Assembly (NCBI GenBank): GCA_020740775.1
Contig: JAHEWK010000016.1
Location: 434,001-498,000, forward strand
Direction: 5' to 3'
DNA length: 64,000 nt
Source: Ilyonectria destructans
Taxonomy: Eukaryota; Ascomycota; Sordariomycetes; Hypocreales; Nectriaceae
A program made the position numbers and the translations under genes. Numbering within the stretch: the first letter of the stretch is position 1; the number at the start of each line of letters is the position of its first letter. Positions 1-12,124 of this stretch are shown in pieces. The notes beneath the pieces are model-generated. The model ran no database searches, was not told the origin of the DNA, and saw nothing but the letters and a program-made list of their open reading frames with translations.

Positions 1-276
1 TGCCAATTCATGCTCTTGCTTATCACACGCCAGAAACATGTGCAATGGCAGGCTTGTTTGGTGTAGACGAATCATCGACGCCAGGTCATAGTATCGAGAG
101 TCGAGACTCGAGATCGCTATCCGCAGCCTGAAGAATGCAGCGTCTCTCAGCCATCTTATCTTCAACGAACCCTGACAGGCCGCGCTCAATCACGGTACAA
201 AAGTGCGACGGCGCGTTCTCCTTCTTTTCCAGTTATTCCCCCATTGCCTCGTTTCTAAAAGTCGACACCCAAGAAA

Positions 277-2166
277 ATGGCAACGCAGAAAGAGAAAGCC
301 GATGTGGCGGTTGCTCTTGACCTAGAGGTATTGCTTCCGGCCACTTGCGTTGCTCCCGCACTTAGCTAACCACAACTCCAACCAGCGAACCGCGTCCGTC
401 GCTGACGGTTACACTGAAAAGATCATTGAAACCCATCAAGCTGCCAAAAAGGACAAGGCTTTGGCCTTGCTCGCGATGCACCATGTTGCATTCGATGCCA
501 ATTCTCCCGAGGCAAAACGAGTATTGCGAAAGATCGATCAGAGGATTATCCCAATGGTCCTGACCGTCTATGTCCTTATGCTCTTGGATAAGAACAGTCT
601 TTCTTTCGCCAACATCATGGGAATCAAGGAAGAGACTCATCTCTCCGCCAGCGAGTATTCTTGGCTTGGATCAATTGTCTAGTATGTCAGCCGCTACCGA
701 ATGACTTGGTACATCACTAACCTTGATCTTCACAGCTTCGGATATCTTGCCGGAGAAATCCCCGCCACATTCCTCATGCAGCGGATCCCCCTCGCCAAGT
801 TCTTTTCCGTCATGGTCATCATATGGGGGGTAATCGTCATGATGCACGCCGTCTGTCACGACTTTGCCACCCTGGCCGTCGTGCGATTTCTGCTTGGCTT
901 CATCGAGGTGTGCACCGCGCCAATCGTCATCTACATTCTCGGTTCCTGGTACACCAAGGAGGAACAAGTCTCCCGCGTTGCCATCTGGTATACGAGCTCT
1001 GGCTGGGGAAATGTCTTTGGAGGCTTCTTTGCGTGGCTAATTTGGCACGCGAAGACGTTTCGGTGGCAGGCGCTCTTCCTTTTCGAAGGAGGACTGACAG
1101 TTGCCCTGGGCGTTATCTTGTGGCTGTTCCTGGCCGCATCGCCTACTGACGCGAAGTGGCTCACGGAAGAGGAAAAGACCATTGCGCTTGAAAGATGCAG
1201 AGACAATAGAACTGGCACTGAGGTCTGGAAGTTCAACAAGTCGCAACTGTTTGAAGCCTTCTGTGACCCTCGATTCTACCTCATCTTTCTCCTGTTGGTA
1301 TCCACCGGCTTACCTAATGGTGGAATAACCGTCTTCGGTAAGTGAATCTATCTTTAGTTAATCCAAACCGTCTACTGACAATAACATCCAGGGCCTTCAA
1401 TTATTTCTGCGTTCGGGTTCACTCCCGAGCAAACGACTCTCCTAAGCATGGCCCCCGGCATCGCAGCCGTGATTGGGACCCTCGTCGCCTTGGTCGTCGC
1501 CAAGTATACAAACCGAACAATCGCAGGAATGTACATCTTAGTACTGTCCTGTGTCGGTGTCGTCATGATGTTGACAATCTCGCCCTCCAACCACACTGCC
1601 AGATATGGTGGTTACATTCTCACCATGCAATGTAGGTCCAACGTTAAAATCCAGCAATAAGTCTTGTTGTGAAATTGCTAACAACTCCAAGTTCCCATCT
1701 GTGTTCTTTTCATCATCACCTTCATGACCGCTGGCGTTGGTGGGTCGACTAAAAAATTGGCCTTTGGTGCTTCATACCAGCTTGGGTACACAGTCGGTAA
1801 TATCATCGGGCCGCAGACATATCGGAAATCAGATGCCCCTGATTATTATGCAAGTCCCTCTCTCTCATATAAAATCGCTATGTATGACTAACCGCTAGGA
1901 TGTAGATCGCCAAGTATACGATGCTCGCATTTCTCATCCTGTGCCTTATTCTTCTCGGAGCCATGGGCCTTATCCATACTCATTGGAACAGAAAGAGAGA
2001 TAAGCAGGATGCTCTCGATACCCAAAGTATGTATTCCCCATTGTGCCAGTTTACTGAGTGGTCTGCTTACCTTTTCTTAGATGGTGTTGTCCATGACACT
2101 ATTGAAAATGAGGAGTTTGCCGACTTGACGGACTTCAAGATTCGATCCTTCAGGTACCCTATTTAG
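277..2166 (+). CDS. DAL5-type MFS permease (allantoate/nicotinate-like anion:cation symporter)
   Basis: Seven exons by eye: 277-327, 386-681, 736-1337, 1392-1631, 1692-1849, 1906-2026 and 2081-2166, giving 517 residues. The reading phase is kept at every junction. The N-terminal part has the family pattern RKIDQRIIPMV, then LLDKNSLSFANIMG, then a GYLAGEIPATFLMQR helix. Later come KLAFGASYQLGYTVGNIIGP and the soluble tail DLTDFKIRSFRYPI, all typical of the fungal allantoate permease (ACS) group of plasma-membrane carriers. The ATG at 277 is the only start that joins in phase through the first intron. Intron 5 starts with GCAAGT, a GC-AG intron, because no GT donor keeps the phase. The substrate cannot be told; family members carry allantoate, nicotinate, pantothenate or other organic anions. 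It converges on the hydrolase at 2890-4287. Family call is firm, substrate unknown. Confidence 0.88.
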
Positions 2167-2889
2167 TCTGTATTCAAGATCAAGGATGCCGCGAATCCCT
2201 GCTTTTGTTCAAATCAACTGGTATTAATTGTTGGAGATATGTGTAAACCTGGTATTTAGTCATTGTGAGACCTTGAAGAAGTCGTCGCAGTCCATATCAT
2301 TTAAAATGATTCGTTAATTTCTCATCCCCGGAGAGGTTCGTATTCCAATCTTAATTAAATCTATTTATCCATACATCATTTCTCCGGTTTGGAAATCCCG
2401 ACTACGTTGTCGCCTAGAAGGTGTGTTGTTTCTGAATTACTTTCTTGACATAGTGATTATAATTAAAGTGTAGAACATACTTCCATGTCTGGTCTTATCT
2501 CAAATACGCTCCGATGTTTAAACGCCCGCCTTAAAATGGCTCTAATTATTTTAACTTTTTACGTATTGCTGTAACGTAACTGAGGTATCGTGGAAGGGCG
2601 ATTCACTGGGTCTTCTGGCCCAAAAGTCACGACCGCTTTATTAACCGCGGAGACTATATCAATGATCACTACTCCTATTTGCACCCTATTCTGTGTTGGA
2701 CTTGATAACATAAATGCACATTTCTGTTTTACTGTACTCTGAGTCATTCCCGCACCATTGTTATCGCGAGCAATCCCCCTTACAGCCGGCCCTTTATCCT
2801 CGAAAACTGAGATTCGACTACTACTGGAGATATAGTCAGCCCCAGCCCCTCTTCCTTAGGGTGTCTGACTCATGAAACCAGAGAAAGCC
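2167..2889. other. Intergenic, convergent 3' ends
   Basis: This 723-bp stretch lies between the stop of the permease and the stop of the alpha/beta hydrolase on the other strand. It is moderately AT-rich in its first half and contains no open frame with family features. I see no RNA gene or repeat in it. Confidence 0.5.
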
Positions 2890-4287
2890 TCATCGCTTAC
2901 TATTAGAGTCCCTGCTAGGAGTGCAAGACCGGATAAACTCCAAAAGCTTTTCTGCTTGGACGGAATCTTCCGTGCCGATGGACAACACGTTGCTTTTCAT
3001 GGAGTTAATAGCTGCAGAAAGTATCTTCTTCCCAGTGGTCGTACCTCAGATGATTGTGTTTATCCAGCACATGGAAGATTGGCAATGTGCCTGCGGGCAT
3101 GCTCTTTGCACGGTAGGCATTGAAGAAGTCGATGGCGCCATCACAAGCCTCCTTGCTACAGAACACGCAATTATATCAGCTGGGCCAGATCGTGGGACGT
3201 TGAGTGGAACATACACCTCCCATTTTACAGTTCCAATGTAGACTGGTATCTTGCTTGAGTCACTGAAAACAATCGTCAGTCTGTAAAGGTCATCGAGGCG
3301 AGTGTGAGCATACAGTAATGGCGAATTATCGGGAAGCTGTCGGAATAACCCTAGGGCCGATCGGGGCTGAAATAGTCAGATTTTATCCATGCATCACGGT
3401 CAATCGTGCGAAGTACTTACACCCCAGACATCCTCGGCGTCGCTTCCGTAATAACGCCGTAAGATCCTTTGCCGAATAGGCCTTTCCCTGTCGTACCAGA
3501 ATGGAACGCTCAAATAAATGACACCAGCCACAGGAGGGAAAACACTGTTCGGCGAGGTTCTTTGAGTGTTGCCTAATTTCTGGCGTTTAGTTCTAACCAT
3601 TAGAGCTTTTTCATGTATTTTCCTCTTACCTTTAGCGTAGAGATTCATGGCAATGTGAGCACCACCAGATGAGTGGCCCATCAATACAACATTTTCAGGG
3701 GACCCTTGGCCATATTTCTTGTGCGAGATGTTCTCATAGATCCACTTTCGGACAAGTTGTATGTCGTCTGCCCCTGCTGGATACTGGGCTGATGGGTTCG
3801 CTCCGACATCATCAGCATCATCAGCCTTGTTATAATAGACCAGCTGGTGATTAGCCACTACCACAACTATCCCCTGCTGGGCAAAGAAGTTGCCGATATT
3901 GGCCCAGCACTTGTGCTTCGTTAGTATCCAATTGATGGGTGAATGGGTTGGCTCACACTACCTTTTCACTCCAACCCTTGTCTCCTGAGAAAAACCCACC
4001 TCCATGCACGAACAATAAGACGGGCTTGCCCACTGTTGTATCGTCAAGTGGCGAAAAAATGTCGAGAAGATTCCGCTCGGCTGGCCCATATCGCTCATCT
4101 CTGATGACCGCTACATTCGGCGCGTCTTTTTGATGGAAAGGTTCATAGAGCTCACGCCAAATCTACAAATTGGGCAAAGTGTTAATTTCCCTCACATGCG
4201 TTGACAGTTGGTTTACCTGCTCACTTCTTCGTCGCCGAGTTCGAACTTGGAAGTATCCTGTGCAATTCTGGCAAAGACACCATCCAT
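2890..4287 (-). CDS. Alpha/beta hydrolase (BD-FAE / HSL-like esterase)
   Basis: Eight exons on the - strand: 4225-4287, 3962-4162, 3630-3909, 3421-3572, 3314-3366, 3215-3262, 3045-3155 and 2890-2992 (1011 nt, 336 residues). All phases agree. Oxyanion motif HGGGF lies near residue 74 and the nucleophile motif GHSSGG near 166-171 (Ser about 168). The likely catalytic His is in DKHNHLS, followed by a C-terminal helix ending EKLLEFIR. This is the layout of fungal BD-FAE / hormone-sensitive-lipase-like esterases, close to the fold of kynurenine formamidase. The intron at 3573-3629 is 57 nt and in frame, so it could be overlooked as coding sequence. No signal peptide is seen, so a cytosolic enzyme is likely. 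It is divergent from the Zn2Cys6 regulator at 5133. The substrate is unknown. Confidence 0.85.
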
Positions 4288-5132
4288 GATTTCCGAATGA
4301 CTTGCCGTAGGAGTTTCGACTTGGGGGAGACGTGTGCAAAAATGACTTGTGACTTGGCAGTTACAGGGTAAGAAGTCCACATTAAGCAACCTTTCTTCTG
4401 CTATTTAATTGAGTTAGAACTCGACGGAGATGTACGTCAGTGGCGTCCCCTTGTGTCGGCTAATGTACCTGCTGCACTCAAGACCTCGTTCGGAGTAGCA
4501 GTACCGATATCGTTATCGCGGTGTTGATAATGATGCGGAGTTCATTGGATACAACACCACCGCTGAGATCATCACCTGTGATGTTACAAGGGGCTCGGTC
4601 CGAGACCCCTGTCGATAAGAGAACTTGAACTATGTGGGGCCAGCTGTGATGTTGTGCCAGAGGATCAGTGATAACCGATGCCTGGGACTTCTCTAAACGC
4701 ATGCTTCGTGTCTTGCACCTAGGTGTTTCCATTCACTCACATTTCTTCAGTGCCTGCTTTATCTACACCCGACAATCAGATAGTATCGTGTCTCTTTGCA
4801 GGCCTTGTGGAGTCCGGAAATAGACAACCGAGTGCAGACCCGCTATCATGGACCATCTTTGGGGCGCCAGGTTTCTTCGCCGTAACCAATATCCGCTCCA
4901 GATCATTAGCTCGTAGCCCACAATTCAGGCTTAATCCGCCTGCGTATCTCTGTCCGCACCACCTTATCATCGCCTCGCATTTGTCAGTGACCCCCGCAGG
5001 CTAATGATGGTTCCCCGCAATTCTGCACTTCAAGACAGGCGTAGCAAGTTTCCAGCGCTTGAGATCTTTACAAGCACAGGTCGGAAGCGTTTCTTACCCC
5101 ATAGCCCACTGCTTTCCGCATGACCGCGCAAC
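4288..5132. promoter_or_regulatory. Divergent promoter region, hydrolase / Zn2Cys6 regulator
   Basis: This 845-bp gap separates the start of the hydrolase (- strand) from the start of the regulator (+ strand) and should hold both promoters. Short open frames in it show no family features. I did not find the CGGCAATTGA word that marks the promoters further right. Confidence 0.45.
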
Positions 5133-7432
5133 ATGCCCCGTCGAAAAGTACGACCAGAGCATCGCCAGCGCTCTTCCAGGGCCTGCAAGTCCTGCAAGGC
5201 TTCCAAGATTCGCTGCGATTCGAAGCTCCCATGTGCTGCGTGTATCCGGCGAGACCGACCCGATGACTGCAGTTATCCCGGCCCTGGAAAGCCCCGTAAT
5301 CACTGCAGTGGCAGCGTGGGAAGCCAGGATTCAATACCTCCCCTACTACCCTCGTCTACGCCGTCGACAACGAGTGGCACCCCTCCATCAATCTCGTCCG
5401 TACGATCCCCTGAGGCATTGGCCTTGGTTTCAATAGCATCAACCGCACAGGCTGCTACAAATCATGCCCCTTGTCGACTCTCTGAGTCACCCAAAGAACG
5501 GTTTGTCACTGGCTCCAATGGTGAGAAAAGTAAGTCGCGATACTCTCCGTTGTCCAACCACACACGAGCAGTAGATGCTTACGTCTGTGTGGAGTCTACA
5601 TTGGAGACACAGCTTCTTTGCCCTTCTTAGACTTTTTGCGCCAGAAGTTGAGGCCCTTTGTGGGTTCAACAGCATTCACCGATGGCCGCCAGAACGCCAT
5701 GCTCGAAGACAACGCCGACAAGGCGGAACATGATGATATGAGTCTATCATTAGAACAAAGGCGAGCTTTATTAGAGTCATACTTTGAGGCGGTATGTATG
5801 CAAGTCTGTCTTATCGACCCAACTAATAAGCGTGTAGACCAGTACCCTCTTACATCTCTTCTCGCCGGCTGAATTAGAGTACTTTTTGGAGGAAGGCATG
5901 GGTTCTTGCACATCCGAGATGAGGAAAATAGATGTTGCCGCTTTGGAAATGGCAGTTGCAATTGGTGCTCAAGCTCGTGCTTCCGGTCAGGAAGACACAC
6001 AATGTGCTGCAGCCTACTTTACAAGAGCCCGACGTGTGGCATTTGACGGAATGTTGGTGTCACCGAGCCTAAGCATGGTCCGATTATTTGTCCTTCTTGC
6101 ATTTTATACTCTTGGCGATTGTCAGCAGAATGCAGCCTTCATTTATCTTGGTGTTGCATCCAAAGCAGCAATTATACTCGGTTTACATCAACCGATGAGT
6201 TGGAAGTCAGCCCATAAAGAAGAATGGCCACACTCCAGGTACGTAATATGTATGGCTTATTCTTTCTATGCCAATACTTCTGGAGCCTGTGTGGCTAATT
6301 AAAGTCGCCAACATATTCTAGGCTTCGTATCTGGCACAGCTTGTGCATACTGGATGTCTTGACAAGTTCAATTCTAGGGCGGCCATGTACTGTGCCCAGA
6401 GCTACTCGTCATGATTTAAATTCCTTGCCCCTTGATGCAACCCAACCTTCATTCAATGCATGTTTAAAGGGCGCAGCGCTGTTGGATGACATATGCCGCA
6501 TATTAAGCAGAGGCATCATCATTGATGTGCCGACAGCAGAAGACCTGCTAGAAAAACTTCGCTCATGGAGTCAGGGTCTACCGCCGTCTCTTCGACAATT
6601 TTCGCCTACTGAGACATACTCATTCGATTCAGCAGATCGAAAAACCTTTCTAGAGAAGATACACGTCTCCAGCCTATACTACTTCGCAGTCATTCTCGTC
6701 ACACGGCCCTTTCTTATTCAACACTTGATGTACAAGCTTCGTCAAAAACCAACTGACGAGCAAAGTACCTTATCAGATCCCAAAACTCTTGCGGATCCAA
6801 AGATTGCAGGGTTGGCTCAAGTTTGTATGAGCTCAGCTGCGTACGTTGGTGATCTATGCCAGAAGCTTGCGGTAGTGGCCGATCTATCGGATCTACCAAT
6901 CGGAAACCTCTGTCTTTTTAAGTAAGACCCCACTGGGATGAGAATAAGGAAACATATATTAACTACTTTCAGAGCGTGGATATTCAGTGCTGGTTTAATC
7001 CTCGGCTTCTCTTTATTTACCGGGGATTCTCGTCCTGATTTTCAGGACAGCTTTGCCGGGGTCTGCGAGGTTCTGAAAAGAATTGGAGAAGCGAACCCTC
7101 AGTCAAGACTTTACAGTGAGATATTGTGCACATTTCACGACACAATTAGGATACGTCGTCAACAGCTTTCTCACAGAGCTCGGCGAGCAGTTGACCAATA
7201 CATCGATCAGATCCTTGTGATTAATGTCAACGAAGGAGCTGAGCATGGAGGCCCTACTCCGATTACTGATTACGACAACGAAACAGCGCGGACTTCGGGG
7301 GGCGATGTCAACTTGGGATCGATTGAACAAGTTGAATGGGACGAGGGCTGGCTCGCACAGTATAACTGGGACGATGTCTCCATGCAGTTTTCTGATAACT
7401 TCACAATTGACCATACTGCCGGTCTTTTATGA
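5133..7432 (+). CDS. Zn2Cys6 transcription factor with fungal-specific (MHR) domain
   Basis: Five exons: 5133-5529, 5613-5791, 5838-6238, 6322-6921 and 6973-7432 (2037 nt, 678 residues). The zinc cluster starts at about residue 18 (CKSCKASKIRC) with spacing C-x2-C-x6-C-x5-C-x2-C-x8-C, preceded by basic residues. The middle domain has the fungal_trans pattern: QCAAAYFTRARR, a stretch ending AAIILGLHQP, and LRIWHSLCILDVLTSSILGRP. This is a nuclear regulator that should bind CGG half-sites. It is divergent from the alpha/beta hydrolase and its stop lies only 29 bp from the stop of the next regulator on the other strand. Its targets may be the hydrolase and the DAL5-type permease, but this rests only on position. 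Family call is firm. Confidence 0.88.
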
Positions 7433-7461
7433 GAGGAACAATGGAATACATTGCCTAGGGC

Positions 7462-10153
7462 TTAGAATATAATATTGTTTCCAGACCATAGGTTATCATA
7501 CCAGAATCCGGCAGTGAAGTCATCGATTCCCCCCGTTCCTTGATCCGAATTCATCTCAGGACTTGTCAGAGCACCATCCATTGTGCTTAAAGTTCCATTG
7601 TTAGCGATATACTGCCCGAGAGAGTCCAGGTCTCTCCATGAGAACCCATTCAGACTCTCTAGCTCCGCAGTCCAGTCGCCACAATCGATCCTCGGTTGCA
7701 CAGGAGCGGAAGCAAGGTTCATGGCGGATGAGTCTCCAATTGATGTTCTTCTTGTATCCGCTGGGTGTATAGGTCTCCCCATCAACTTACGCCAGAGTAA
7801 TCGGAGAGATCGGGCGTAGCGATGGCCTACGCTTTGGGGATTGTCAGACGTCTTCTGGAGCCGAGTGATAGTCTCATGGATAGCGCGGCGCATCCCAGTT
7901 GTATCGGAAGCATTGATTGCCCCAGCTAATCTGGCCTATGTTTTGACACCAATGTGTCAGTTGTTTCGTTGGTATTGAGGGGCCTTTCATTACACACCTT
8001 AAACAGGAAAACCGCTGCATAGATGACGTATAGATAATACTTGAGTGGCATGTACTTCAGACCCATCACAGGGTCGATGAAGCTGTTTAATGTGCCAAGC
8101 AGTGAATTAGCGGCATCAATTGACTCGTAAATGAATCGTGCGTCAGGAGCGGCGGCCAAGTCTGAGAATAGCGGTCCGATGATAGGTGCGGTGTTTGGTG
8201 ACGCTGATCGGGCCCTTGCCATGGCCCGGTTTATTGTCGCTTGAAATGCAAAGGCGTTGATATATAATCGAAGAAAGTCGTAAGAAAGTACCAGAGACGC
8301 CTTGACATGAGGTGTGACTATAGAGTAATGTAAGCGGACTTGTCTTGGCTTGACTATTGGGGCAACAAACAGCTTAAACCTCCCCAAGAAAGCTTCCATT
8401 TTCGAAGAACGGAGGAGAAGTCGTCCTGGAAAGGTCAGCTGTGATTAAAACCAGCATGTGACAGAATACCATACAATGTATCTCACGTATTCACCTCCCA
8501 CGTACAACTGTTCCCTGTGGCTCGTGGAGGAGTAGAGGATATCATGAGCATTACTGAACAGCTGTGTCAATTCTAGATGTGCTTGAAATAGCAGCGCGAG
8601 ATCATCGGACCCAAGCTTCTGTGCTTTCAAAGATGGAAAGTCGGCGGCGCGCAGGTTGGTGGATGGGCCAGGTCCACGAGACCAAAACCCCTTGCCGAGT
8701 CGAATGGAGACTTGACGATCGCTCATGTAACATGCTATAGAAGATTCAGTGTCAGATAACCGCTATTAGGAAGAGAGGTGTGTCTTACCTGCCCAGGCAA
8801 TTCGTTTGCGGCTGAAGTTTTGCGATTGAAAGTCCTTGTCCTGGAGCAATCCAGTCTGTTCCAGCCTTTGGAGATACCCAAGCCTGATAGCGACACCGAC
8901 TAGCATCCACGCTCCCTGGTCTTCTTTGCCACAGCCGATCACGGCGTTCTCTTGCGGATGCTGGGGAACCCATTCGGCAAGAATAAGCATGGCTTCGACG
9001 GCGCCGACGGTGGTGGAGCCGGTGTATATTAATTTGGACATGAGACTCTCCATGTGGCGGGAACATGCCTCGTGGACGAGGGCCCAGGTTGGGTCATCTT
9101 TAGAGGCAACGGTCAGAATAGCTGTCAAGAGATGTTCTTCCTTCTCAATCCATTCCGACACATCTTCTCCGTCAAAAATGGTCTTGTATGCAATCGGGTA
9201 GAACGGGTGGAAATGGTCGTGATAGCTATCATTTGTTAGCAAAATAATCGCCATAGAATGTTCACTATACTCACTGCTGGACAAGCACAGCAACCTGTGA
9301 GAGGGGCAAGATGCCTTCTGATATAGGTGGGTATTGGGCTGCTGAGCCAATCGTGTCCACTGGGATTCCCTGGGCATTCGTGCTGTCTCCTGTGGATCTG
9401 GATGGGCCACCGCGTTCATGAGTGTCCAGATCAGCTACTTGAGCGAGTAGATCTAACGCATCGGATGGGTTCAGGAGATCTGCAGACGTAATGCGACCCT
9501 CGAGTCCATCTGAGCTTCCTCTCAGCGGAGGCCGATCTTCCATGGCACCAGATGCATCCCCGGGCCACCCTGCCGCCGGCGGTGGAGACTGCCAGTGCTC
9601 TAATACATGCGATGGTCTCCGGTTACCGGACGGTAACGAGTCGGCATGGTCGTTATCCTCGTTGGAAGCGTCTTCTTCCCGGACGAAGCTGGCATCATGG
9701 CCGTGATCATTCGGTGGCTGGGCTTTGCCACGTTGTCCTGAAGACTTGGTCCCTCTGACCCGGCGACCGCCGCGTCTTGATTTCGCCATAATACATTCCC
9801 GGCGTTCCTCCACGCATCTCCGACACGGAGGACACCCGGGCAATCCATCGGAATCACTGCATCGAGTAAGTGCCTGCCAAGATCGACAGTTGCAGCGGTT
9901 CAGTCGATCCAACTCACAGGTCACATTTCGTCTTCCTTCCACGGCAAGACAGACATGCACGCGGTGCTCGCTTGTCCTTCTCCAAGGCCATTCCACGGCC
10001 CTCAATCAATGCCGGCAAGGATTCCATGGGTCCAATTGACTGTTCCTCCACGTCGGCGGTGCTGGTGTGGAGAAGAGGCACGGGTATTGAAGCAGACGCC
10101 GACCAAGAAGAATGCGAATCGTCACACGACTCTTCAGCATACGCCGACGCCAT
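7462..10153 (-). CDS. Zn2Cys6 transcription factor, probable regulator of the sugar-acid cluster
   Basis: Seven exons on the - strand: 9918-10153, 9275-9856, 8789-9225, 8487-8734, 8371-8425, 7998-8317 and 7462-7935 (2352 nt, 783 residues); phases agree throughout. The zinc cluster spans the first intron: CLSCRGRKTKC in exon 1, then GCPPCRRC and a last Cys in EERREC in exon 2. A low-complexity linker follows. The MHR domain has HPFYPIAYKTIF, LGYLQRLEQTG, RKRIAWACYMSDRQVSIRLG and SSVLRKWKLSWG, resembling the XlnR/AmdR type of fungal regulators. The word CGGCAATTGA lies 35 bp upstream of its ATG, which fits autoregulation. The same word occurs before the dehydrogenase, kinase, transporter and lactonase genes, so this is the best candidate for the cluster regulator (inference). 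The donor at 8370 is weak (GTTTGT). Confidence 0.86.
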
Positions 10154-10635
10154 CGCTTAATTCAGACTAGTTGCGAACATGGTTTCGCCGGCAATTGACT
10201 CGGCGTTTGTGATGGCTTGAACCGAGGATCAATGACGCCCAATTAATTCTTCCACGAACGGCTCCACCATTCACGCGAGTAAGGCCACGCGGTTCCGAGA
10301 GCGGATGTTGCGAGGTTCCACTCATCATGCCACGCACAACAAGCCTTCAATTCTAGCTGATCAAGGACATGCTGCGATAGTTCACGTGGTGACCCGTGGG
10401 GATGTTCAAGTGCTCAAACAGACCCCGTATCGTAGTTGCGATTGGTCGTGGGATGTTTCGTGCTCGGCCTGTTTATTCCATCAACGCGTCCAGTCGTCTC
10501 ATGCCGAGTGCGTGTAAATAGAAAGAGGTCCCTGGCTGAATAACACGCCCTTTACAATTTCGACTGCAGACACGTGGGAATAGCTCAAATGAAGCGGGTA
10601 TTTTAGAGAATCTAGAATATTCGTGTCTATGTGTT
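10154..10635. promoter_or_regulatory. Promoter region of the second Zn2Cys6 regulator
   Basis: This 482-bp gap lies between the start of the regulator at 10153 and the 3' end of the dehydrogenase at 10636, both on the - strand. It should hold the regulator's promoter. It includes the CGGCAATTGA site at 10189-10198 followed two bases later by another CGG. Confidence 0.5.
10189..10198 (+). promoter_or_regulatory. CGGCAATTGA site upstream of the regulator
   Basis: The 10-mer reads CGGCAATTGA on the + strand and is followed after two bases by CGGCG. It lies 35 bp before the ATG of the Zn2Cys6 gene at 10153. It is one of four exact copies, all in intergenic DNA of the 10-16 kb cluster. CGG half-sites are what Zn2Cys6 proteins bind. 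Confidence 0.6.
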
Positions 10636-11813
10636 CTACTTCAATCCTCCAGCCAATACAAGCTCTTGACCGGTCAAGTACCCTGTCCTCGCGAACCTAT
10701 GCAAACACCGTTAGTTTCGTGAACTTCATGAGATCTGGAGTGAGAACAAACATTGAAACGACGTTGGAAACTTCATCCGGCAGGCCTAACCGGTGCACCG
10801 GGATGCTACCAGCAATAGCCAGACCCGGATCTGTCGCCATCATGCTCTGCAGATTGCAGTCTTCATTCCATGTCCTAACTTATATGTCAGCCAACACTTC
10901 TCCTGCGACTTGATTGTATACTGACGTCTGTTTTGGAGCCGGGATCATTCCAGTAGACCCGATCATCGCGGGCAACACCTAACAAAGTGTGAGCATGTGT
11001 CAACGATGCATTAGATCCACACAGGGCATTCATCTTGTTTCCTTACAATATTCACAGTGACACCCTCTGGAGCTAATATGGTAGCTAGGTTTAAGCCCAT
11101 CGAGCTGCATTGAGGTTAGCATAGCTGTAGGCTCAAGTGGCTGGAACATGTTCAACTCACCAAAGAGCACCCTTTGAAGCAGCATAATGGCAGCCGTTAA
11201 GACCACTACCCCGGCTTGCGATGCTTCCAATCAAAATGACGCGACCCCATCCTTGCTTTCGCATTCCCGGCAAGCAAGCTTTTGTCACGACAAATTGACT
11301 ACGGGTGTTGACCTCGATCATTTCATCCCAGTCATCTTCCCCAATGTCCTTGATGTCTCGAATTCGACGACCCAAACCGGCGTTGGCAACCAAGATTGAG
11401 ATTGCATTATGCTTCTCAGCGATTTTTTCCTGTGCCAAGGCTCTCTCGACCAGTGTTCGCGTCGAGTCACGAACAGAGAGATCTGCTGATACAGTTATAA
11501 ACAGCTGCGAAGGGTGCTTGTCTGTAAGTTCGCGTGCCAAGGATTCTGCTTTTTCCTTGAATGATGTTAGTCCACATCCTTCTCCAAATTTCCCCCCAAA
11601 TACATACCTGACTCGAAGAATAATGCAGTGCAACATCACATCCGTCGGCAGCCAAGGCCCTCGCGCAAGCTGATCCGATTCCGCCACTAACAAGGGTCAA
11701 ACACTGCCAAATGATTCTCTAGAAAGGGGAGGTGCTACGAACCTTGATCCAGTCACAAGGGCTAAGCGACCTTGCACCCGGTTCTCAGCGGTCTGAAGCT
11801 GTAGAGCAGTCAT
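10636..11813 (-). CDS. Short-chain dehydrogenase/reductase (SDR), sugar-acid cluster
   Basis: Exons on the - strand: 11743-11813, 11608-11686, 11161-11555, 11047-11104, 10926-10978, then a last exon from 10874. The Rossmann motif is TGSSGGIG, the NAG motif is in LVANAGLGRR, and the active site is Ser in IGSIASRG with YAASK 13 residues later: a classical SDR. The start at 11813 gives a short leader before the TG motif. The C-terminus is odd. After VSNVVSMF the frame that carries the family ending TGYLTGQELVLAGGLK is reached only by a splice that breaks phase by one base. Unspliced, the frame stops near 10690. Either a non-canonical splice or a small frameshift is present. The kinase and lactonase next door suggest oxidation or reduction of a sugar or sugar acid, as in gluconate 5-dehydrogenase, but this is inference. 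Confidence 0.8.
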
Positions 11814-12124
11814 AGTAAGGATGATTGGTGAATTAAGCGGTATGAAGGTCACTCCAAATGCCGGTGAACATGAGTGGTGAAGAGTAATGCATGAAGCGTG
11901 CTTCATTATAAATGGATTAGTTTCTATGGGCTTGACTAGTCCCTCATCCTTTTTCAGCTTCCGGGTATTTCTTCATTCGCCGATCCTCAATTGCCGCAAC
12001 CTACAGCGACGGTATTTGCCGCGGCCCCTTTCAGCCCTGTTCGCTCAACGCGGGTCACGTCAGTGCGAGATTACATTAATTTCATTGACTTTCAGATGCC
12101 TGGCCAATGACGGACATATTGACA
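11814..12124. promoter_or_regulatory. Promoter region of the SDR gene
   Basis: This 311-bp gap lies between the SDR start and the gluconokinase stop, both genes on the - strand. It holds the CGGCAATTGA site (reverse orientation) at 11987-11996. Confidence 0.5.
11987..11996 (-). promoter_or_regulatory. CGGCAATTGA site upstream of the SDR gene
   Basis: On the - strand the word is CGGCAATTGA, followed after four bases by CGGCG. It is about 175 bp upstream of the SDR ATG on the same strand. It is the second of four exact copies in the cluster. Confidence 0.6.

Noticed and set aside
4723..5004. Open frame of 93 codons before the first Zn2Cys6 gene
   Set aside because: No family features; lies in the presumed divergent promoter.
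8836..9201. Open frame of 121 codons on the + strand
   Set aside because: Lies opposite the MHR domain of the Zn2Cys6 gene; no independent evidence.
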